A stretch of DNA of 64,000 nucleotides from Neisseria subflava (GTDB lineage: Bacteria; Pseudomonadota; Gammaproteobacteria; Burkholderiales; Neisseriaceae): NCBI RefSeq assembly GCF_005221305.1, contig NZ_CP039887.1, positions 868,001 to 932,000 of the forward strand. Reading direction: 5' to 3'. Positions 26,686-36,540 of the stretch are shown in pieces (position 1 is the first letter of the stretch; every line of letters starts with the position of its first letter). Under the pieces are notes generated by a model. That model did no database searches, was not told the DNA's origin, and saw only the letters and a program-made list of their open reading frames with translations. A program made the translations under genes and the position numbers.

Positions 26686-26745
26686 AGGCCGTCTGAACAG
26701 GTAGACACGAAATCCAAAATTTTCGTCGCGCCAAACAGACGGCCT
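26686..26745 (+). terminator. DUS hairpin with nested stem
   Basis: AGGCCGTCTGAA pairs with AACAGACGGCCT over ten bases, and an inner ACGAAA/TTTCGT stem adds stability. There is no T-run, so terminator strength is doubtful. Confidence 0.55.
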
Positions 26746-26797
26746 GAATCCTGTAATGATTACGCCCGTTTCAATTTCTTGTGCCTAGTAAATACGG

Positions 26798-26803
26798 TAT
26801 AAT
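26798..26803 (+). promoter_or_regulatory. probable -10 element of ftsK
   Basis: A perfect TATAAT with a weak TTTCTT -35 seventeen bases upstream. It sits inside the longest possible ftsK frame and therefore argues for the later start at 26853. Confidence 0.5.
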
Positions 26804-26852
26804 TTACCCTTTACGCACATTACTTCCGGTCTTTTCAGACGGCCTTTATCTC

Positions 26853-29297
26853 ATGACTGCAAAATCTTCTAAAACCCAAACAAAAAAACGCGTCTCTACC
26901 AAACCGGCAGCCAAACCGACCACACGCAAATCCACCAAAGCACAAACTCAAGCCGACAATAAAGTCTCCCAACGCCTGAAAGCCGCCAAAGAGCTGCAAA
27001 AAAATGAAGAAAAAAAAGCGCGTCCCGAGCATGTCGTTAACTTGATTAATGATGCTTTATGGCTGTTTGGCTTGGTTATCACCATTTATCTGGCCATTTC
27101 CCTGGCCAGCTTCAGCATGGACGACCCTGCATGGTCACGCAGCGTTCCCAAAAGCAGTGATGTCGCCAACCTCGGCGGCCTCTTCGGCGCATATCTTTCC
27201 GATGTCGGATATTATCTGTTCGGCTTATCGTTTTGGTGGTGGATAGCCGCCTCTTGCGTTTTTCTCTACAAAAATTTCCGCCCCATGAAAAAGCAGGAAA
27301 ACCACAAGCCCTACAATCACGGCGTAGCCGCTTTGGCATTGTTCCTCCTGCTGGTGTGCAGTCCGATTATCGAGCATTTCCTGTTTGATAATGCATTGAG
27401 CGAATCCCTTCCCGTCGGTGCAGGCGGCTTAGTCGGCTTGTTGGCCGGTTCAGGCTTGGCTTGGCTGTTGGGCAAATCGGGCAGTCTGTTAATTATGCTC
27501 GTAATGTTGCTTTTATCCATTTCCCTGCTGGCTCAGGTGTCATGGTTGGAAGTCATGGCCAAATCCGGCAGCCATATGGGCGGTCTGTTTGGCAATTTGA
27601 TGAAAAAACTGTCTCAATTCCAAAATAAAAAAGAAGATGTCCGCACCGAAGCTTTGGAAACTCAAAATACGCGCCGCATGGTTAAAGAGGCCAAAACCAT
27701 TACCGCCACTCCGGTTGCTCCGTTGGCAGGCAGCAGCAGCAACCGTAAAACCGTTGCCGTATCCGTTGCGCCGCCTCCTAAAATCCAAACTTCCCTGTTT
27801 GACGATACTGAACCTAAAAACAACGGCGAATACCACAAACCCAACATAAACCTGTTGCGTATGCTGTCTGAAGAACCGGTTGCCGTCAATCCGGATGAAT
27901 TGCAACAAACCGCAGAATTAATCGAAGCCAAGCTGGCTGAATTCGGCATCGGCGTACAGGTTGTTTCCGCCACTTCCGGCCCCGTGATTACCCGCTACGA
28001 AATCGAACCAGCACAAGGTGTCAAAGGCAGCCAAATTGTCGCCCTGTCCAAAGATTTGGCGCGCTCAATGTCTCTGCAAGCTGTACGTATCGTAGAAACC
28101 ATTGCCGGTAAAAACACCATGGGCATTGAATTGCCCAACGAGAAACGCCAAGACGTCATGTTGAGCGAAATCCTCTCTTCACCCGTGTTTACCGACGCCA
28201 AGTCCAAACTGACCGTTGCTTTGGGTAAAGATATTGCAGGTACGCCCGTTGTCGGCGACTTGGCAAAAATGCCGCATCTTTTGGTCGCAGGTATGACCGG
28301 CTCGGGTAAATCCGTCGGCGTGAACGGCATGATTATGTCCATGCTCTTCAAAGCCACGCCTGACGAAGTCCGCTTCATTATGATTGACCCGAAAATGCTG
28401 GAATTGAGCATTTACGACGGCATTCCGCACCTGCTCTGTCCGGTTGTGACCGATATGCGTGAGGCTGGACAAGCGTTGAACTGGTGTGTTGCCGAAATGG
28501 AAAAACGTTATCGTCTGCTTTCCCACGCCGGCGTGCGTAATTTGGACGGTTTCAACCAAAAAGTCGAACAAGCCAAAGCAGCAGGCAAGCCATTACTCAA
28601 TCCGTTTAGCTTAAATCCTGACGATCCTGAGCCTCTGGAAAAACTGCCGTTGATTGTGGTCGTTATCGATGAGTTGGCTGACTTGATGATGACCGAACGC
28701 AAATCCGTTGAGCAGCAAATCGCACGCCTTGCCCAAAAAGCGCGTGCGGCAGGCATTCACATGATTGTCGCCACCCAGCGTCCGAGTGTCGATGTGGTTA
28801 CCGGCCTGATTAAAGCCAACATTCCGACACGAATGGCCTTTACCGTACAAAGCAAAATCGACAGCCGCACCATTCTTGACCAAATGGGTGCGGACGAATT
28901 GCTCAAATACGGCGACTCATTATTCCTGCAACCGGGCAGCGCAGAACCGACACGCCTGCAAGGTGCGTTTGTTTCCGATGATGAAGTGCATCAGGTCGTC
29001 AATTTCGTTAAAGAACAGGCTCCGACCAATTATGTTGAAGGCCTGCTCAGTGGCGAAGCGGCCATCGAAACCACCAATATTGTCAATCCGAACGCAAACA
29101 GCGATGAGCTATTCGATCAAGCCGTTGCCTTCGTATTGGAGAGCCGCAAGACTTCCATTTCTGCCCTGCAACGCCAATTGCGCATTGGCTACAACCGTGC
29201 CGCCAATTTGATAGATGCGCTTGAAAATGCCGGTGTTCTCTCTCCGGCAGACATCAACGGTAGCCGACGGATTCTGGCACAAAAAGACCAGCTGTAA
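26853..29297 (+). CDS. ftsK: DNA translocase FtsK
   Basis: Septal DNA pump that segregates chromosome ends and activates XerCD at dif. The 814 residues begin with a Lys/Thr-rich cytoplasmic stretch, then four membrane spans (about 70-250), a shorter linker than in E. coli, and the motor. Walker A is GMTGSGKSVGVNG near residue 480, and Walker B VVVIDELADLMM comes later. The C-terminal gamma winged helix (about 745-814, with SRKTSISALQRQLRIGYNRA) reads KOPS-like sequences. The in-frame GTG at 26781 was rejected because a TATAAT and a DUS lie between it and the ATG at 26853. Confidence 0.95.
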   Translation: MTAKSSKTQTKKRVSTKPAAKPTTRKSTKAQTQADNKVSQRLKAAKELQKNEEKKARPEHVVNLINDALWLFGLVITIYLAISLASFSMDDPAWSRSVPKSSDVANLGGLFGAYLSDVGYYLFGLSFWWWIAASCVFLYKNFRPMKKQENHKPYNHGVAALALFLLLVCSPIIEHFLFDNALSESLPVGAGGLVGLLAGSGLAWLLGKSGSLLIMLVMLLLSISLLAQVSWLEVMAKSGSHMGGLFGNLMKKLSQFQNKKEDVRTEALETQNTRRMVKEAKTITATPVAPLAGSSSNRKTVAVSVAPPPKIQTSLFDDTEPKNNGEYHKPNINLLRMLSEEPVAVNPDELQQTAELIEAKLAEFGIGVQVVSATSGPVITRYEIEPAQGVKGSQIVALSKDLARSMSLQAVRIVETIAGKNTMGIELPNEKRQDVMLSEILSSPVFTDAKSKLTVALGKDIAGTPVVGDLAKMPHLLVAGMTGSGKSVGVNGMIMSMLFKATPDEVRFIMIDPKMLELSIYDGIPHLLCPVVTDMREAGQALNWCVAEMEKRYRLLSHAGVRNLDGFNQKVEQAKAAGKPLLNPFSLNPDDPEPLEKLPLIVVVIDELADLMMTERKSVEQQIARLAQKARAAGIHMIVATQRPSVDVVTGLIKANIPTRMAFTVQSKIDSRTILDQMGADELLKYGDSLFLQPGSAEPTRLQGAFVSDDEVHQVVNFVKEQAPTNYVEGLLSGEAAIETTNIVNPNANSDELFDQAVAFVLESRKTSISALQRQLRIGYNRAANLIDALENAGVLSPADINGSRRILAQKDQL

Positions 29298-29320
29298 AAA
29301 ACAATAATATCGAAACGCAA

Positions 29321-29363
29321 AGGCCGTCTGAAAAGAATTTCCCACTTTTCAGACGGCCTTTTT
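29321..29363 (+). terminator. inverted DUS pair terminator after ftsK
   Basis: AGGCCGTCTGAA and TTCAGACGGCCT across a 15-base loop, followed by a T-run. Confidence 0.85.
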
Positions 29364-29383
29364 ATGTTATTCGTGAAACATTG

Positions 29384-29392
29384 TGTTATACT
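29384..29392 (+). promoter_or_regulatory. extended -10 promoter of tig
   Basis: TGTTATACT reads as an extended -10 (TG-N-TATACT) with no good -35. It lies about 100 bases before the tig start, leaving a leader that contains a small TCCGAA/TTCGGA hairpin at 29423-29438. Confidence 0.5.
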
Positions 29393-29489
29393 AAGCAGCT
29401 AAATTTTGACCTTATGCACGCTTCCGAAGTTCTTCGGAATACTGAGCAGAAGGATAACCGTTTAAACACAACAAATTTAAGGGCTTACG

Positions 29490-30800
29490 ATGAGCGTAAC
29501 TGTTGAAACTTTAGAAAATCTGGAACGCAAAGTAGTATTGTCTCTGCCTTGGTCCAAAATCAACGCAGAAACTGAGAAAAAACTGAAACAAACCCAACGC
29601 CGTGCAAAAATTGACGGCTTCCGTCCGGGTAAAGCACCGTTCAAAATGATTGCCCAAATGTACGGCGCAAGCACACAAAACGACGTTATCAACGAATTGG
29701 TACAACGCGAATTCTACGAAGTTGCCGTTGCTCAAGAATTGAAAGTTGCCGGTTACCCACGCTTTGAAGCCGTTGAAGAACAAGACGATCAAGAGTCTTT
29801 CAAAGTTGCCGCTATTTTTGAAGTTTTCCCTGAAGTAACTATTGGTGACCTGTCTGCCCAAGAAGTAGAAAAAGTTACTGCGACTGTTGGCGATGCCGAA
29901 GTGGACCAAACCGTAGAAATCCTGCGCAAACAACGCACCCGCTTCAACCATGTTGAGCGCGAAGCCCAAAACGGCGACCGCGTCATCATCGACTTCGAAG
30001 GCAAAATCGACGGCGAACCTTTCGCCGGCGGCGCATCCAAAAACTACGCCTTCGTATTGGGCGCAGGTCAAATGTTGCCTGAATTTGAAGCCGGCGTAGT
30101 CGGCATGAAGGCAGGCGAAAGCAAAGACGTTACCGTCAATTTCCCTGAAGACTACCACGGTAAAGACGTTGCCGGTAAATCCGCTGTCTTCACCATCACA
30201 TTGAACAACGTATCCGAACCCACCCTGCCCGAAGTTGATGCCGACTTCGCCAAAGCATTGGGTATCGCCGACGGCGACGTTGCTAAAATGCGGGAAGAAG
30301 TGAAGAAAAACGTAGGCCGCGAAGTTGAGCGCCGCGTAAACGAACAAACCAAAGAATCTGTAATGAACGCGCTGCTCAAAGCCGTAGAGCTGAAAGCGCC
30401 TGTTGCTTTGGTAAATGAAGAAGCCGCCCGCTTGGCAAACGAAATGAAACAAAACTTCGTCAACCAAGGCATGGCTGACGCTGCCAACTTGGATCTTCCT
30501 TTGGATATGTTCCAAGAACAAGCAGAACGCCGCGTTTCTTTGGGTCTGATTTTGGCTAAATTGGTTGAAGAAAACAAACTTGAGCCAACTGAAGACCAAA
30601 TCAAAGCCGTTGTTGCTAACTTCGCTGAAAGCTACGAAGACCCTCAAGAAGTTATCGACTGGTACTACGCAGAGCCTTCCCGCCTGCAAGGTCCGACTTC
30701 TTTGGCAGTAGAAAGCAACGTTGTTGATTTCGTTTTGGGCAAAGCTAAAGTAACTGAAAAAGCGCTGTCTTTTGACGAAGTAATGGGCGCACAAGCTTAA
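29490..30800 (+). CDS. tig: trigger factor (ribosome-associated chaperone and prolyl isomerase)
   Basis: First chaperone met by nascent chains. The 436 residues show the ribosome-binding N-terminal domain with FRPGKAPFKMIAQMYG (about residues 44-60), which includes the GFRPGK-type signature. The FKBP-like isomerase domain (about 150-240; NGDRVIIDFEGKIDGEPFAG) and the helical C-terminal chaperone arms follow. It has its own promoter and leader. clpP follows after a hairpin, as in many proteobacteria, but clpX does not come next. Confidence 0.97.
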   Translation: MSVTVETLENLERKVVLSLPWSKINAETEKKLKQTQRRAKIDGFRPGKAPFKMIAQMYGASTQNDVINELVQREFYEVAVAQELKVAGYPRFEAVEEQDDQESFKVAAIFEVFPEVTIGDLSAQEVEKVTATVGDAEVDQTVEILRKQRTRFNHVEREAQNGDRVIIDFEGKIDGEPFAGGASKNYAFVLGAGQMLPEFEAGVVGMKAGESKDVTVNFPEDYHGKDVAGKSAVFTITLNNVSEPTLPEVDADFAKALGIADGDVAKMREEVKKNVGREVERRVNEQTKESVMNALLKAVELKAPVALVNEEAARLANEMKQNFVNQGMADAANLDLPLDMFQEQAERRVSLGLILAKLVEENKLEPTEDQIKAVVANFAESYEDPQEVIDWYYAEPSRLQGPTSLAVESNVVDFVLGKAKVTEKALSFDEVMGAQA

Positions 30801-30830
30801 TCGCTCTAAGGCCGTCTGAAACAGACAATC

Positions 30831-30868
30831 AAAAGCACCGAAGCGCTTTAAATGCTTTGGTGCTTTTC
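30831..30868 (+). terminator. hairpin terminator between tig and clpP
   Basis: AAAAGCACC(G)AAGC pairs with GCTT(T)GGTGCTTTT. It is not DUS-based, although a single DUS at 30809-30820 precedes it. The T-run supports rho-independent termination or attenuation before clpP. Confidence 0.75.
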
Positions 30869-30889
30869 CATCATTAACAGGAGACAAAA

Positions 30890-31510
30890 ATGTCCTTCGA
30901 TCTCAATAATTACCTTGTCCCTACCGTTATCGAACAAAGCGGTCGCGGCGAGCGCGCATTCGACATCTACTCACGCCTTTTGAAAGAGCGCATCGTTTTC
31001 TTGGTTGGCCCGGTGACGGACGAATCTGCCAACTTGGTTGTTGCGCAATTGCTGTTCTTGGAAAGTGAAAACCCTGATAAAGATATCTTCTTCTATATCA
31101 ACTCTCCGGGCGGTTCGGTTACTGCAGGTATGTCGATTTACGACACCATGAACTTCATCAAGCCTCATGTTTCTACCTTATGCTTGGGCCAAGCGGCAAG
31201 TATGGGCGCATTCCTGTTGTCCGCAGGTGAAAAAGGCAAACGCTTTGCCCTGCCAAACAGCCGTATCATGATTCACCAACCGCTCATCAGCGGCGGTTTG
31301 GCCGGTCAGGCTTCCGATATTGAAATTCACGCTAAAGAGCTGCTGAAAATCAAAGAGAAACTGAATCGCTTACTCGCCAAACATTGTGACCGCGATTTGG
31401 CCGACTTGGAGCGCGATACCGACCGCGACAATTATATGTCTGCCGATGAAGCTAAAGAATATGGTTTGATTGACCAAGTTTTGGAAAACCGCGCCTCTCT
31501 GCAAGCCTAA
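30890..31510 (+). CDS. clpP: ATP-dependent Clp protease proteolytic subunit
   Basis: Serine protease that forms the double-heptamer chamber of ClpXP/ClpAP. The 206 residues contain the catalytic Ser in GQAASMGAFLLSAG and the His in RIMIHQPLISGG, with the triad Asp further on. The N-terminal propeptide-like stretch before VIEQSGRGERAFDIYSRLL is short. It has a good AGGAG ribosome site. It sits after tig but is separated from it by a terminator. Confidence 0.97.
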   Translation: MSFDLNNYLVPTVIEQSGRGERAFDIYSRLLKERIVFLVGPVTDESANLVVAQLLFLESENPDKDIFFYINSPGGSVTAGMSIYDTMNFIKPHVSTLCLGQAASMGAFLLSAGEKGKRFALPNSRIMIHQPLISGGLAGQASDIEIHAKELLKIKEKLNRLLAKHCDRDLADLERDTDRDNYMSADEAKEYGLIDQVLENRASLQA

Positions 31511-31532
31511 TCTTTATCGGTTTTAAATCAAA

Positions 31533-31568
31533 AGGCCGTCTGAAAAATATATATTCAGACGGCCTTTC
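31533..31568. terminator. DUS-pair terminator, clpP / 662-residue membrane protein
   Basis: AGGCCGTCTGAA and TTCAGACGGCCT across a 9-base loop between convergent genes. Confidence 0.82.
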
Positions 31569-31575
31569 TTCAATC

Positions 31576-33564
31576 TTACTTCGTATTTTCTTTGTTATTC
31601 ACTTGAACCGGATACAACAAAATCAAAGGATTGGCTTTCACTTGACTCCAGAAGCTTTTCAGCAAATTGTGCATACTGCCCAAACGCGTACCGCGAGAAC
31701 GAAGCGCAACAGCCAAAGCCAAAGAAAAACTGACCACCAGATTCACCATGCCGATTGCCATTACACTTGCCAAGCCAAGCATAAAAGTGAATATATCTGC
31801 ATGACCGCTAATCGCGGCATAACCCAAATTTGCCGAAGAAAACGCCACATGCCGAATATCCAGCGGCAAACCGAAAAGATGGCCAAAATAGCCGGTCGTC
31901 CCCAAAAGCATACCGAAAATAAAATTACCCATAAGCGAGCCGTAATGCTTATGAATATAAGCGGCCAAACGGCGGCGCGGCTGCGGGCGCATGATTTTTC
32001 GTAAAAACGGATTAAACGGCAGGCGCTGACGCAGGTTCAGATAATCGGAACGGTTGTCAAAGAAGCCGGCAATAATCCCCGAACAAAATAGCCATACACC
32101 GGCAATAGCAGCATACCACAAGGTAGGCTGAGTAAAAATCTCAATAGATTTAAGCTGGTAGGCTGTAACCGCCTCGTTCAACAAGGGCTGCCCATGCGTG
32201 TAGGCATAACCCCAAGCGATCCCAGCCGCCAACAATACGGCAATCGATACATTGCCAAACACAGCAACACTTTGCGAACGACACACGTCAATCAGCAGTT
32301 TTGCCAATTTATTGTCCACCGCTTTACTGCCTTCATTTGAGTCCACCTGCTCGGCAAAGCTCGCCGCTGTCATGGCAGGCTGCTTAGTCGCAACGGTGCA
32401 GTGCAGCATATGAATCAGCATAAAGCCTAAGCCATAGTTAAGTCCGGCAAGGAATGAAGTAGTAAACTCGCCGAACCCCAAAGACGCAATATGGATTTTA
32501 TTCAATGCCATCAAAGCAATAATTACGCCGCCACCTGCTGCAGAATAAAACATTTTGAAATATTCGCTACGGTTGCGCGTAATGTAATGCTCACCATGAT
32601 GACTTTTGTTTTCCGTAATACTGCGCGCCAGCATTCGGATACTGCTTTTACGCAAGTGGCTGGTACTGTATTGCTCTACCGCCGCGTAAATCATCGCATT
32701 CATCAGATTGATGGTTAAGCGGGTGCGGCTGCCGGTTTCAATTTGAATATTGGTCAGCAGTTTCAGACGGTCTAGGGTTTGCTGCAGACGCTCCAGCAAG
32801 TGGGCCACTTTCACTGACGAACCAGACCCCGCCCCTGTACCACGACGACGCAGATACTCAATTTGCTTGTTGCACTGGTCAAACATGACCTCCAAGTGCG
32901 CCGTATCGTAAGTTTCTTCACTGTGGCGATAGTGTTCTACCAATTTTGCAATTTCACGTTGCAAAGCAACAAATGCCGAATCCGCCTCCAACAAACGGGG
33001 AGCAATCCGTATTAAATCCGGCTCAATCGCTTCGGAAGCAATCCAAATAGACAGCATTTCTACCGCTCGCAAACGGGCATCCGCCAACTGTCGGCTGGCC
33101 GTCTGAAGCAAAGCAGGATCCGCTTTACCCTGCAACAATTCATACATGCTCAACCATTGACGCAAACTCAGGGTTTGCAACCATTTATCATCGTTTTTCG
33201 AATGAAAAAGATATAAAAATACTTCGCGCAGATTGGAAAAATCTTTATAAGACGGGCTGAAACGCTCGTAAATCCGTATGCCCATCTCCCGAGTAAAACT
33301 ATGGCGCGAGAAAATACCCAGCTTAATCAGCGCAGGATAGATGTGAACTTTGGACAACCAGGCATAGAAGCGCAGGCTGAATTGACGGCATAAAGCATCG
33401 TCTTGTTTTAAAGTAGATAAAATCAAATCGAAACGTTCGGAGGCCTGTTTTTTGCCTCCTCGGCGCAAAAATTTGATTAATGCATTGAGAATAAGAACAA
33501 AGTCGGTATCATTTAAGCGCTCCGACAAAATAATGTGAAGATTTTGATTAGTCAGTTTTTGCAT
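31576..33564 (-). CDS. polytopic membrane protein annotated in databases as 'site-specific recombinase' (Gcr family)
   Basis: 662 residues. The N-terminal half (to about 320) is soluble-looking, helical and Leu-rich. The C-terminal half has about six membrane spans, for example MFYSAAGGGVIIALMALNKI, VAVFGNVSIAVLLAAGIAWG, LWYAAIAGVWLFCSGIIAGF and FTFMLGLASVMAIGMVNLVV. I recall this family (Pfam SpecificRecomb) being labelled gonococcal recombinase Gcr. I see no tyrosine-recombinase R-H-R-Y set, no serine-recombinase motif and no DNA-binding motif, so a membrane function is far more likely. A TATAAT lies at 33625-33620 on the minus strand. Function unknown. Confidence 0.8.
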   Translation of the reverse strand: MQKLTNQNLHIILSERLNDTDFVLILNALIKFLRRGGKKQASERFDLILSTLKQDDALCRQFSLRFYAWLSKVHIYPALIKLGIFSRHSFTREMGIRIYERFSPSYKDFSNLREVFLYLFHSKNDDKWLQTLSLRQWLSMYELLQGKADPALLQTASRQLADARLRAVEMLSIWIASEAIEPDLIRIAPRLLEADSAFVALQREIAKLVEHYRHSEETYDTAHLEVMFDQCNKQIEYLRRRGTGAGSGSSVKVAHLLERLQQTLDRLKLLTNIQIETGSRTRLTINLMNAMIYAAVEQYSTSHLRKSSIRMLARSITENKSHHGEHYITRNRSEYFKMFYSAAGGGVIIALMALNKIHIASLGFGEFTTSFLAGLNYGLGFMLIHMLHCTVATKQPAMTAASFAEQVDSNEGSKAVDNKLAKLLIDVCRSQSVAVFGNVSIAVLLAAGIAWGYAYTHGQPLLNEAVTAYQLKSIEIFTQPTLWYAAIAGVWLFCSGIIAGFFDNRSDYLNLRQRLPFNPFLRKIMRPQPRRRLAAYIHKHYGSLMGNFIFGMLLGTTGYFGHLFGLPLDIRHVAFSSANLGYAAISGHADIFTFMLGLASVMAIGMVNLVVSFSLALAVALRSRGTRLGSMHNLLKSFWSQVKANPLILLYPVQVNNKENTK

Positions 33565-33734
33565 TGTAGTATATTACATAAAATGAGATATTTAGCAAGA
33601 ACCTCGACAAACAGGTCGGATTATATCGCATTCTTTATCAACCGATGGCACAAGATTTTCGATTAATATTCTCTAAAATTCAATGAATAATCAAATTAGA
33701 TAACAAATATATGATGTGAATCAATAACTAGGAA

Positions 33735-33765
33735 AGGCCGTCTGAATTCTTTCAGACGGCCTTTT
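33735..33765 (-). terminator. inverted DUS pair terminator of clpB
   Basis: AGGCCGTCTGAA and TTCAGACGGCCT with a 4-base loop, just downstream of clpB on the minus strand. Confidence 0.82.
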
Positions 33766-33792
33766 ACAACAACATACTACATTGTTTTAATT

Positions 33793-36366
33793 TTATGCAA
33801 ACAAGAGCTTACCACCCTCTTCTTTAACATGGATTGTGCTATCAGGTGCATATTTGCCTTCAAGCAATGCTTTTGCCAACGGGTTTTCGATTTCTGACTG
33901 AATGGCGCGTTTGAGCGGACGGGCACCATACACAGGGTCGAAACCAGCTTTAGCAATCAGATCCAAGGCAGCATCATCGACTTTTAGATGCAGATGTTGT
34001 GCTTCCAAACGTTTTTCCAAACCTTTAAGCTGGATTTTCGCAATGCTGCGGATATTGGCTTGATCCAAACCGTGGAACACGACTACTTCATCAATACGGT
34101 TGATCATTTCAGGACGGAAATGTTCTTTCACATCCTCCATTACAACTTCTTTCACTGCTTCGTAGTCTTGAGTACCCATTTGTTGGATATGTTGGCTACC
34201 GATATTGGAAGTCATCACGATAACAGTATTTTTGAAGTCAACAGTTCGACCTTGTCCATCGGTCAAACGGCCGTCATCCAATACTTGCAGCAAGATGTTG
34301 AATACGTCCGGATGGGCTTTTTCCACTTCATCCAAAAGAATCACGCTGTATGGTTTGCGGCGGACTTGCTCAGTCAGGTAGCCGCCTTCTTCGTAGCCGA
34401 CATAGCCGGGAGGCGCACCGATTAAGCGGGCAACAGCATGTTTTTCCATGTATTCAGACATATCGATACGAATCAGATGATCTTCGCTGTCAAACAGGAA
34501 GCCTGCCAATGCCTTACACAATTCGGTCTTACCCACACCGGTCGGGCCTAAGAACAAGAAGCTGCCATAAGGTTTATTCGGATCGGCCAAACCGGAACGG
34601 CTGCGGCGGATAGCGTCAGACACGGCACGCACGGCTTCGTCTTGACCGACCACGCGGCGATGCAATACTTCTTCCATCTTCAGCAGCTTGTCGCGTTCAC
34701 CTTCCATCATTTTTGACACGGGGATGCCGGTCATGCGGGAAACGATTTCGGCTACTTCATCTGCGCCGACTTCGGTACGGAAAAGTTTGTTTTGTTTTTT
34801 GCCGTCGGAGTTGCTTTCCGCTGCCTGCAACTGTGCACCCAATTTCGGTAACTCGCCGTATTCGAGTTCGGACGCGCGGGCAAAATCGCCTTGGCGTTTG
34901 GCCTGCTCGATTTTGACTTTGATGTCGTCCATCTGTTTCTTGATGTCGGCAGTGCTGGATGATGCCGCTTTTTCGGCTTTCCAGATTTCATCCAAATCAG
35001 CGTATTCTTTTTGCAGTCCGTCGATTTCTTCGTCTATCAATTCCAGACGTTTTTTGCTGGCATCATCGGTTTCTTTGGCAACGTGCATTTTTTCCATTTT
35101 GAGCTGAATAATGCGACGGTCAAGTTTATCCATTTGCTCAGGTTTGCTGTCCAGCTCCATTTTGATACGGCTGGCTGCTTCGTCAATCAAATCAATCGCT
35201 TTATCAGGCAGAAAGCGGTCGGTAATATAACGGTCGCTCAATTCCGCTGCGGCAACGATAGCAGGGTCAGTAATATCGATGCCGTGGTGGATTTCATAAC
35301 GCTCTTGCAAACCGCGCAGAATAGCAATGGTATCTTCCACACTTGGCTCGCCAACCAATACTTTTTGGAAACGGCGTTCGAGTGCCGCATCTTTTTCGAT
35401 GTACTGACGGTATTCGTCCAAGGTGGTTGCGCCGATGCAGTGCAGTTCGCCGCGCGCCAAAGCCGGTTTCAACATATTACCCGCATCCATTGCGCCATCG
35501 GTTTTACCTGCACCAACCAAAGTATGGATTTCGTCGATGAAAATCAGAGTGTTGCCATCGTCTTTAGCCAAGTCGTTCAACACGCCTTTCAAGCGTTCTT
35601 CAAATTCGCCACGGTATTTCGCACCGGCAATCAAAGCTGCCAAGTCCAGAACCAAAAGGCGTTTGTTACGCAGGGATTCAGGTACTTCGCCGTTAACAAT
35701 ACGTTGCGCCAAGCCTTCAACAATAGCGGTTTTACCCACACCTGGCTCACCAATCAGCACAGGGTTGTTTTTGGTTCGGCGTTGCAATACCTGAATCGCA
35801 CGACGAATTTCATCATCACGACCGATAACAGGATCGAGCTTGCCGTCTCGGGCGCGTTGAGTCAGATCAAGTGTGTACTTTTTCAAAGCATCGCGTTGGT
35901 CTTCAGCATTCGCATCATTCACGTTTTGTCCTCCTCGTACCGCATCAATCGCGGCATTGATATTTTGTTCGGTTGCACCAGCCTCTTTCAAAATTTTGCC
36001 GGTCGCATCATTCTGCTGAACCAAAGCCAGCAGGAAAAGTTCGCTGGCGATATAGGCATCGCCGCGTTTGGTTGCAGCCTTGTCCATCAAGTTCAATACA
36101 GCTTGCAGCTCACGGCTAGGCATAATATCGCCGCCTTGACCGGATACTTTTGGCAAGCTGCTCAAATGTTGCTGCAAACGTTGTTTTACTTGAGGCACAT
36201 TCACGCCTGCATGAGCCAGTAACGCAGCAGCACCACTGTTTTGATCGTCAAGCAACGCTTTTAAGATAAAGCCGGCCTCAAGGTAGCTGCTGTCCGCAGC
36301 CAAAGCCAAACTTTGACCTTCTTGCAGAGCTTGCTGGAATTTAGCAGTCAATTTATCAAATCTCAT
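33793..36366 (-). CDS. clpB: protein disaggregase ClpB
   Basis: Hsp100 hexameric ATPase that works with DnaK to rescue aggregated proteins. The 857 residues show the N-domain repeat, the first AAA+ module with GEPGVGKTAIVEGLA (about 205), and the long coiled-coil middle domain (about 410-525). The second AAA+ module follows with GPTGVGKTELCKALAGFLF (about 600) and the sensor-2 C-terminus GARPLKRAIQ. Full length, monocistronic. A TTGAGT/TATATA pair with 16-base spacing lies upstream; I could not distinguish a heat-shock promoter by eye. Confidence 0.97.
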   Translation of the reverse strand: MRFDKLTAKFQQALQEGQSLALAADSSYLEAGFILKALLDDQNSGAAALLAHAGVNVPQVKQRLQQHLSSLPKVSGQGGDIMPSRELQAVLNLMDKAATKRGDAYIASELFLLALVQQNDATGKILKEAGATEQNINAAIDAVRGGQNVNDANAEDQRDALKKYTLDLTQRARDGKLDPVIGRDDEIRRAIQVLQRRTKNNPVLIGEPGVGKTAIVEGLAQRIVNGEVPESLRNKRLLVLDLAALIAGAKYRGEFEERLKGVLNDLAKDDGNTLIFIDEIHTLVGAGKTDGAMDAGNMLKPALARGELHCIGATTLDEYRQYIEKDAALERRFQKVLVGEPSVEDTIAILRGLQERYEIHHGIDITDPAIVAAAELSDRYITDRFLPDKAIDLIDEAASRIKMELDSKPEQMDKLDRRIIQLKMEKMHVAKETDDASKKRLELIDEEIDGLQKEYADLDEIWKAEKAASSSTADIKKQMDDIKVKIEQAKRQGDFARASELEYGELPKLGAQLQAAESNSDGKKQNKLFRTEVGADEVAEIVSRMTGIPVSKMMEGERDKLLKMEEVLHRRVVGQDEAVRAVSDAIRRSRSGLADPNKPYGSFLFLGPTGVGKTELCKALAGFLFDSEDHLIRIDMSEYMEKHAVARLIGAPPGYVGYEEGGYLTEQVRRKPYSVILLDEVEKAHPDVFNILLQVLDDGRLTDGQGRTVDFKNTVIVMTSNIGSQHIQQMGTQDYEAVKEVVMEDVKEHFRPEMINRIDEVVVFHGLDQANIRSIAKIQLKGLEKRLEAQHLHLKVDDAALDLIAKAGFDPVYGARPLKRAIQSEIENPLAKALLEGKYAPDSTIHVKEEGGKLLFA

Positions 36367-36401
36367 TTTACGTTCCTCTTCAAATATATTCTGTTAGAGC
36401 C

Positions 36402-36429
36402 TATATAAGCGCAAATGTGGATAACTCAA
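36402..36429 (-). promoter_or_regulatory. possible clpB promoter
   Basis: On the minus strand TTGAGT (36429-36424) and TATATA (36407-36402) are 16 bases apart, 36 bases before the clpB start. Whether sigma-32 also reads this region is not resolved. Confidence 0.4.
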
Positions 36430-36540
36430 TAGCTATTTACTCCATTAATCAAAAATTTTTACTATATTATTGTTTTATAAAGTTTTATTTTTATAATTTT
36501 ATGTGCATAACTTTTATTATCCAGTTACCCTTTACTCAAA

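Noticed and set aside
29511..30887. 458-codon minus-strand open frame opposite tig
   Set aside because: Phe/Cys-rich shadow of trigger factor; no family features and no ribosome site.
31576..33564. True site-specific recombinase (pilin or opa switching)
   Set aside because: No recombinase catalytic residues, and six or so membrane spans; the historical name is kept only as a note.
35011..36222. 403-codon plus-strand open frame opposite clpB
   Set aside because: Shadow of clpB, which is complete and fully motif-supported.
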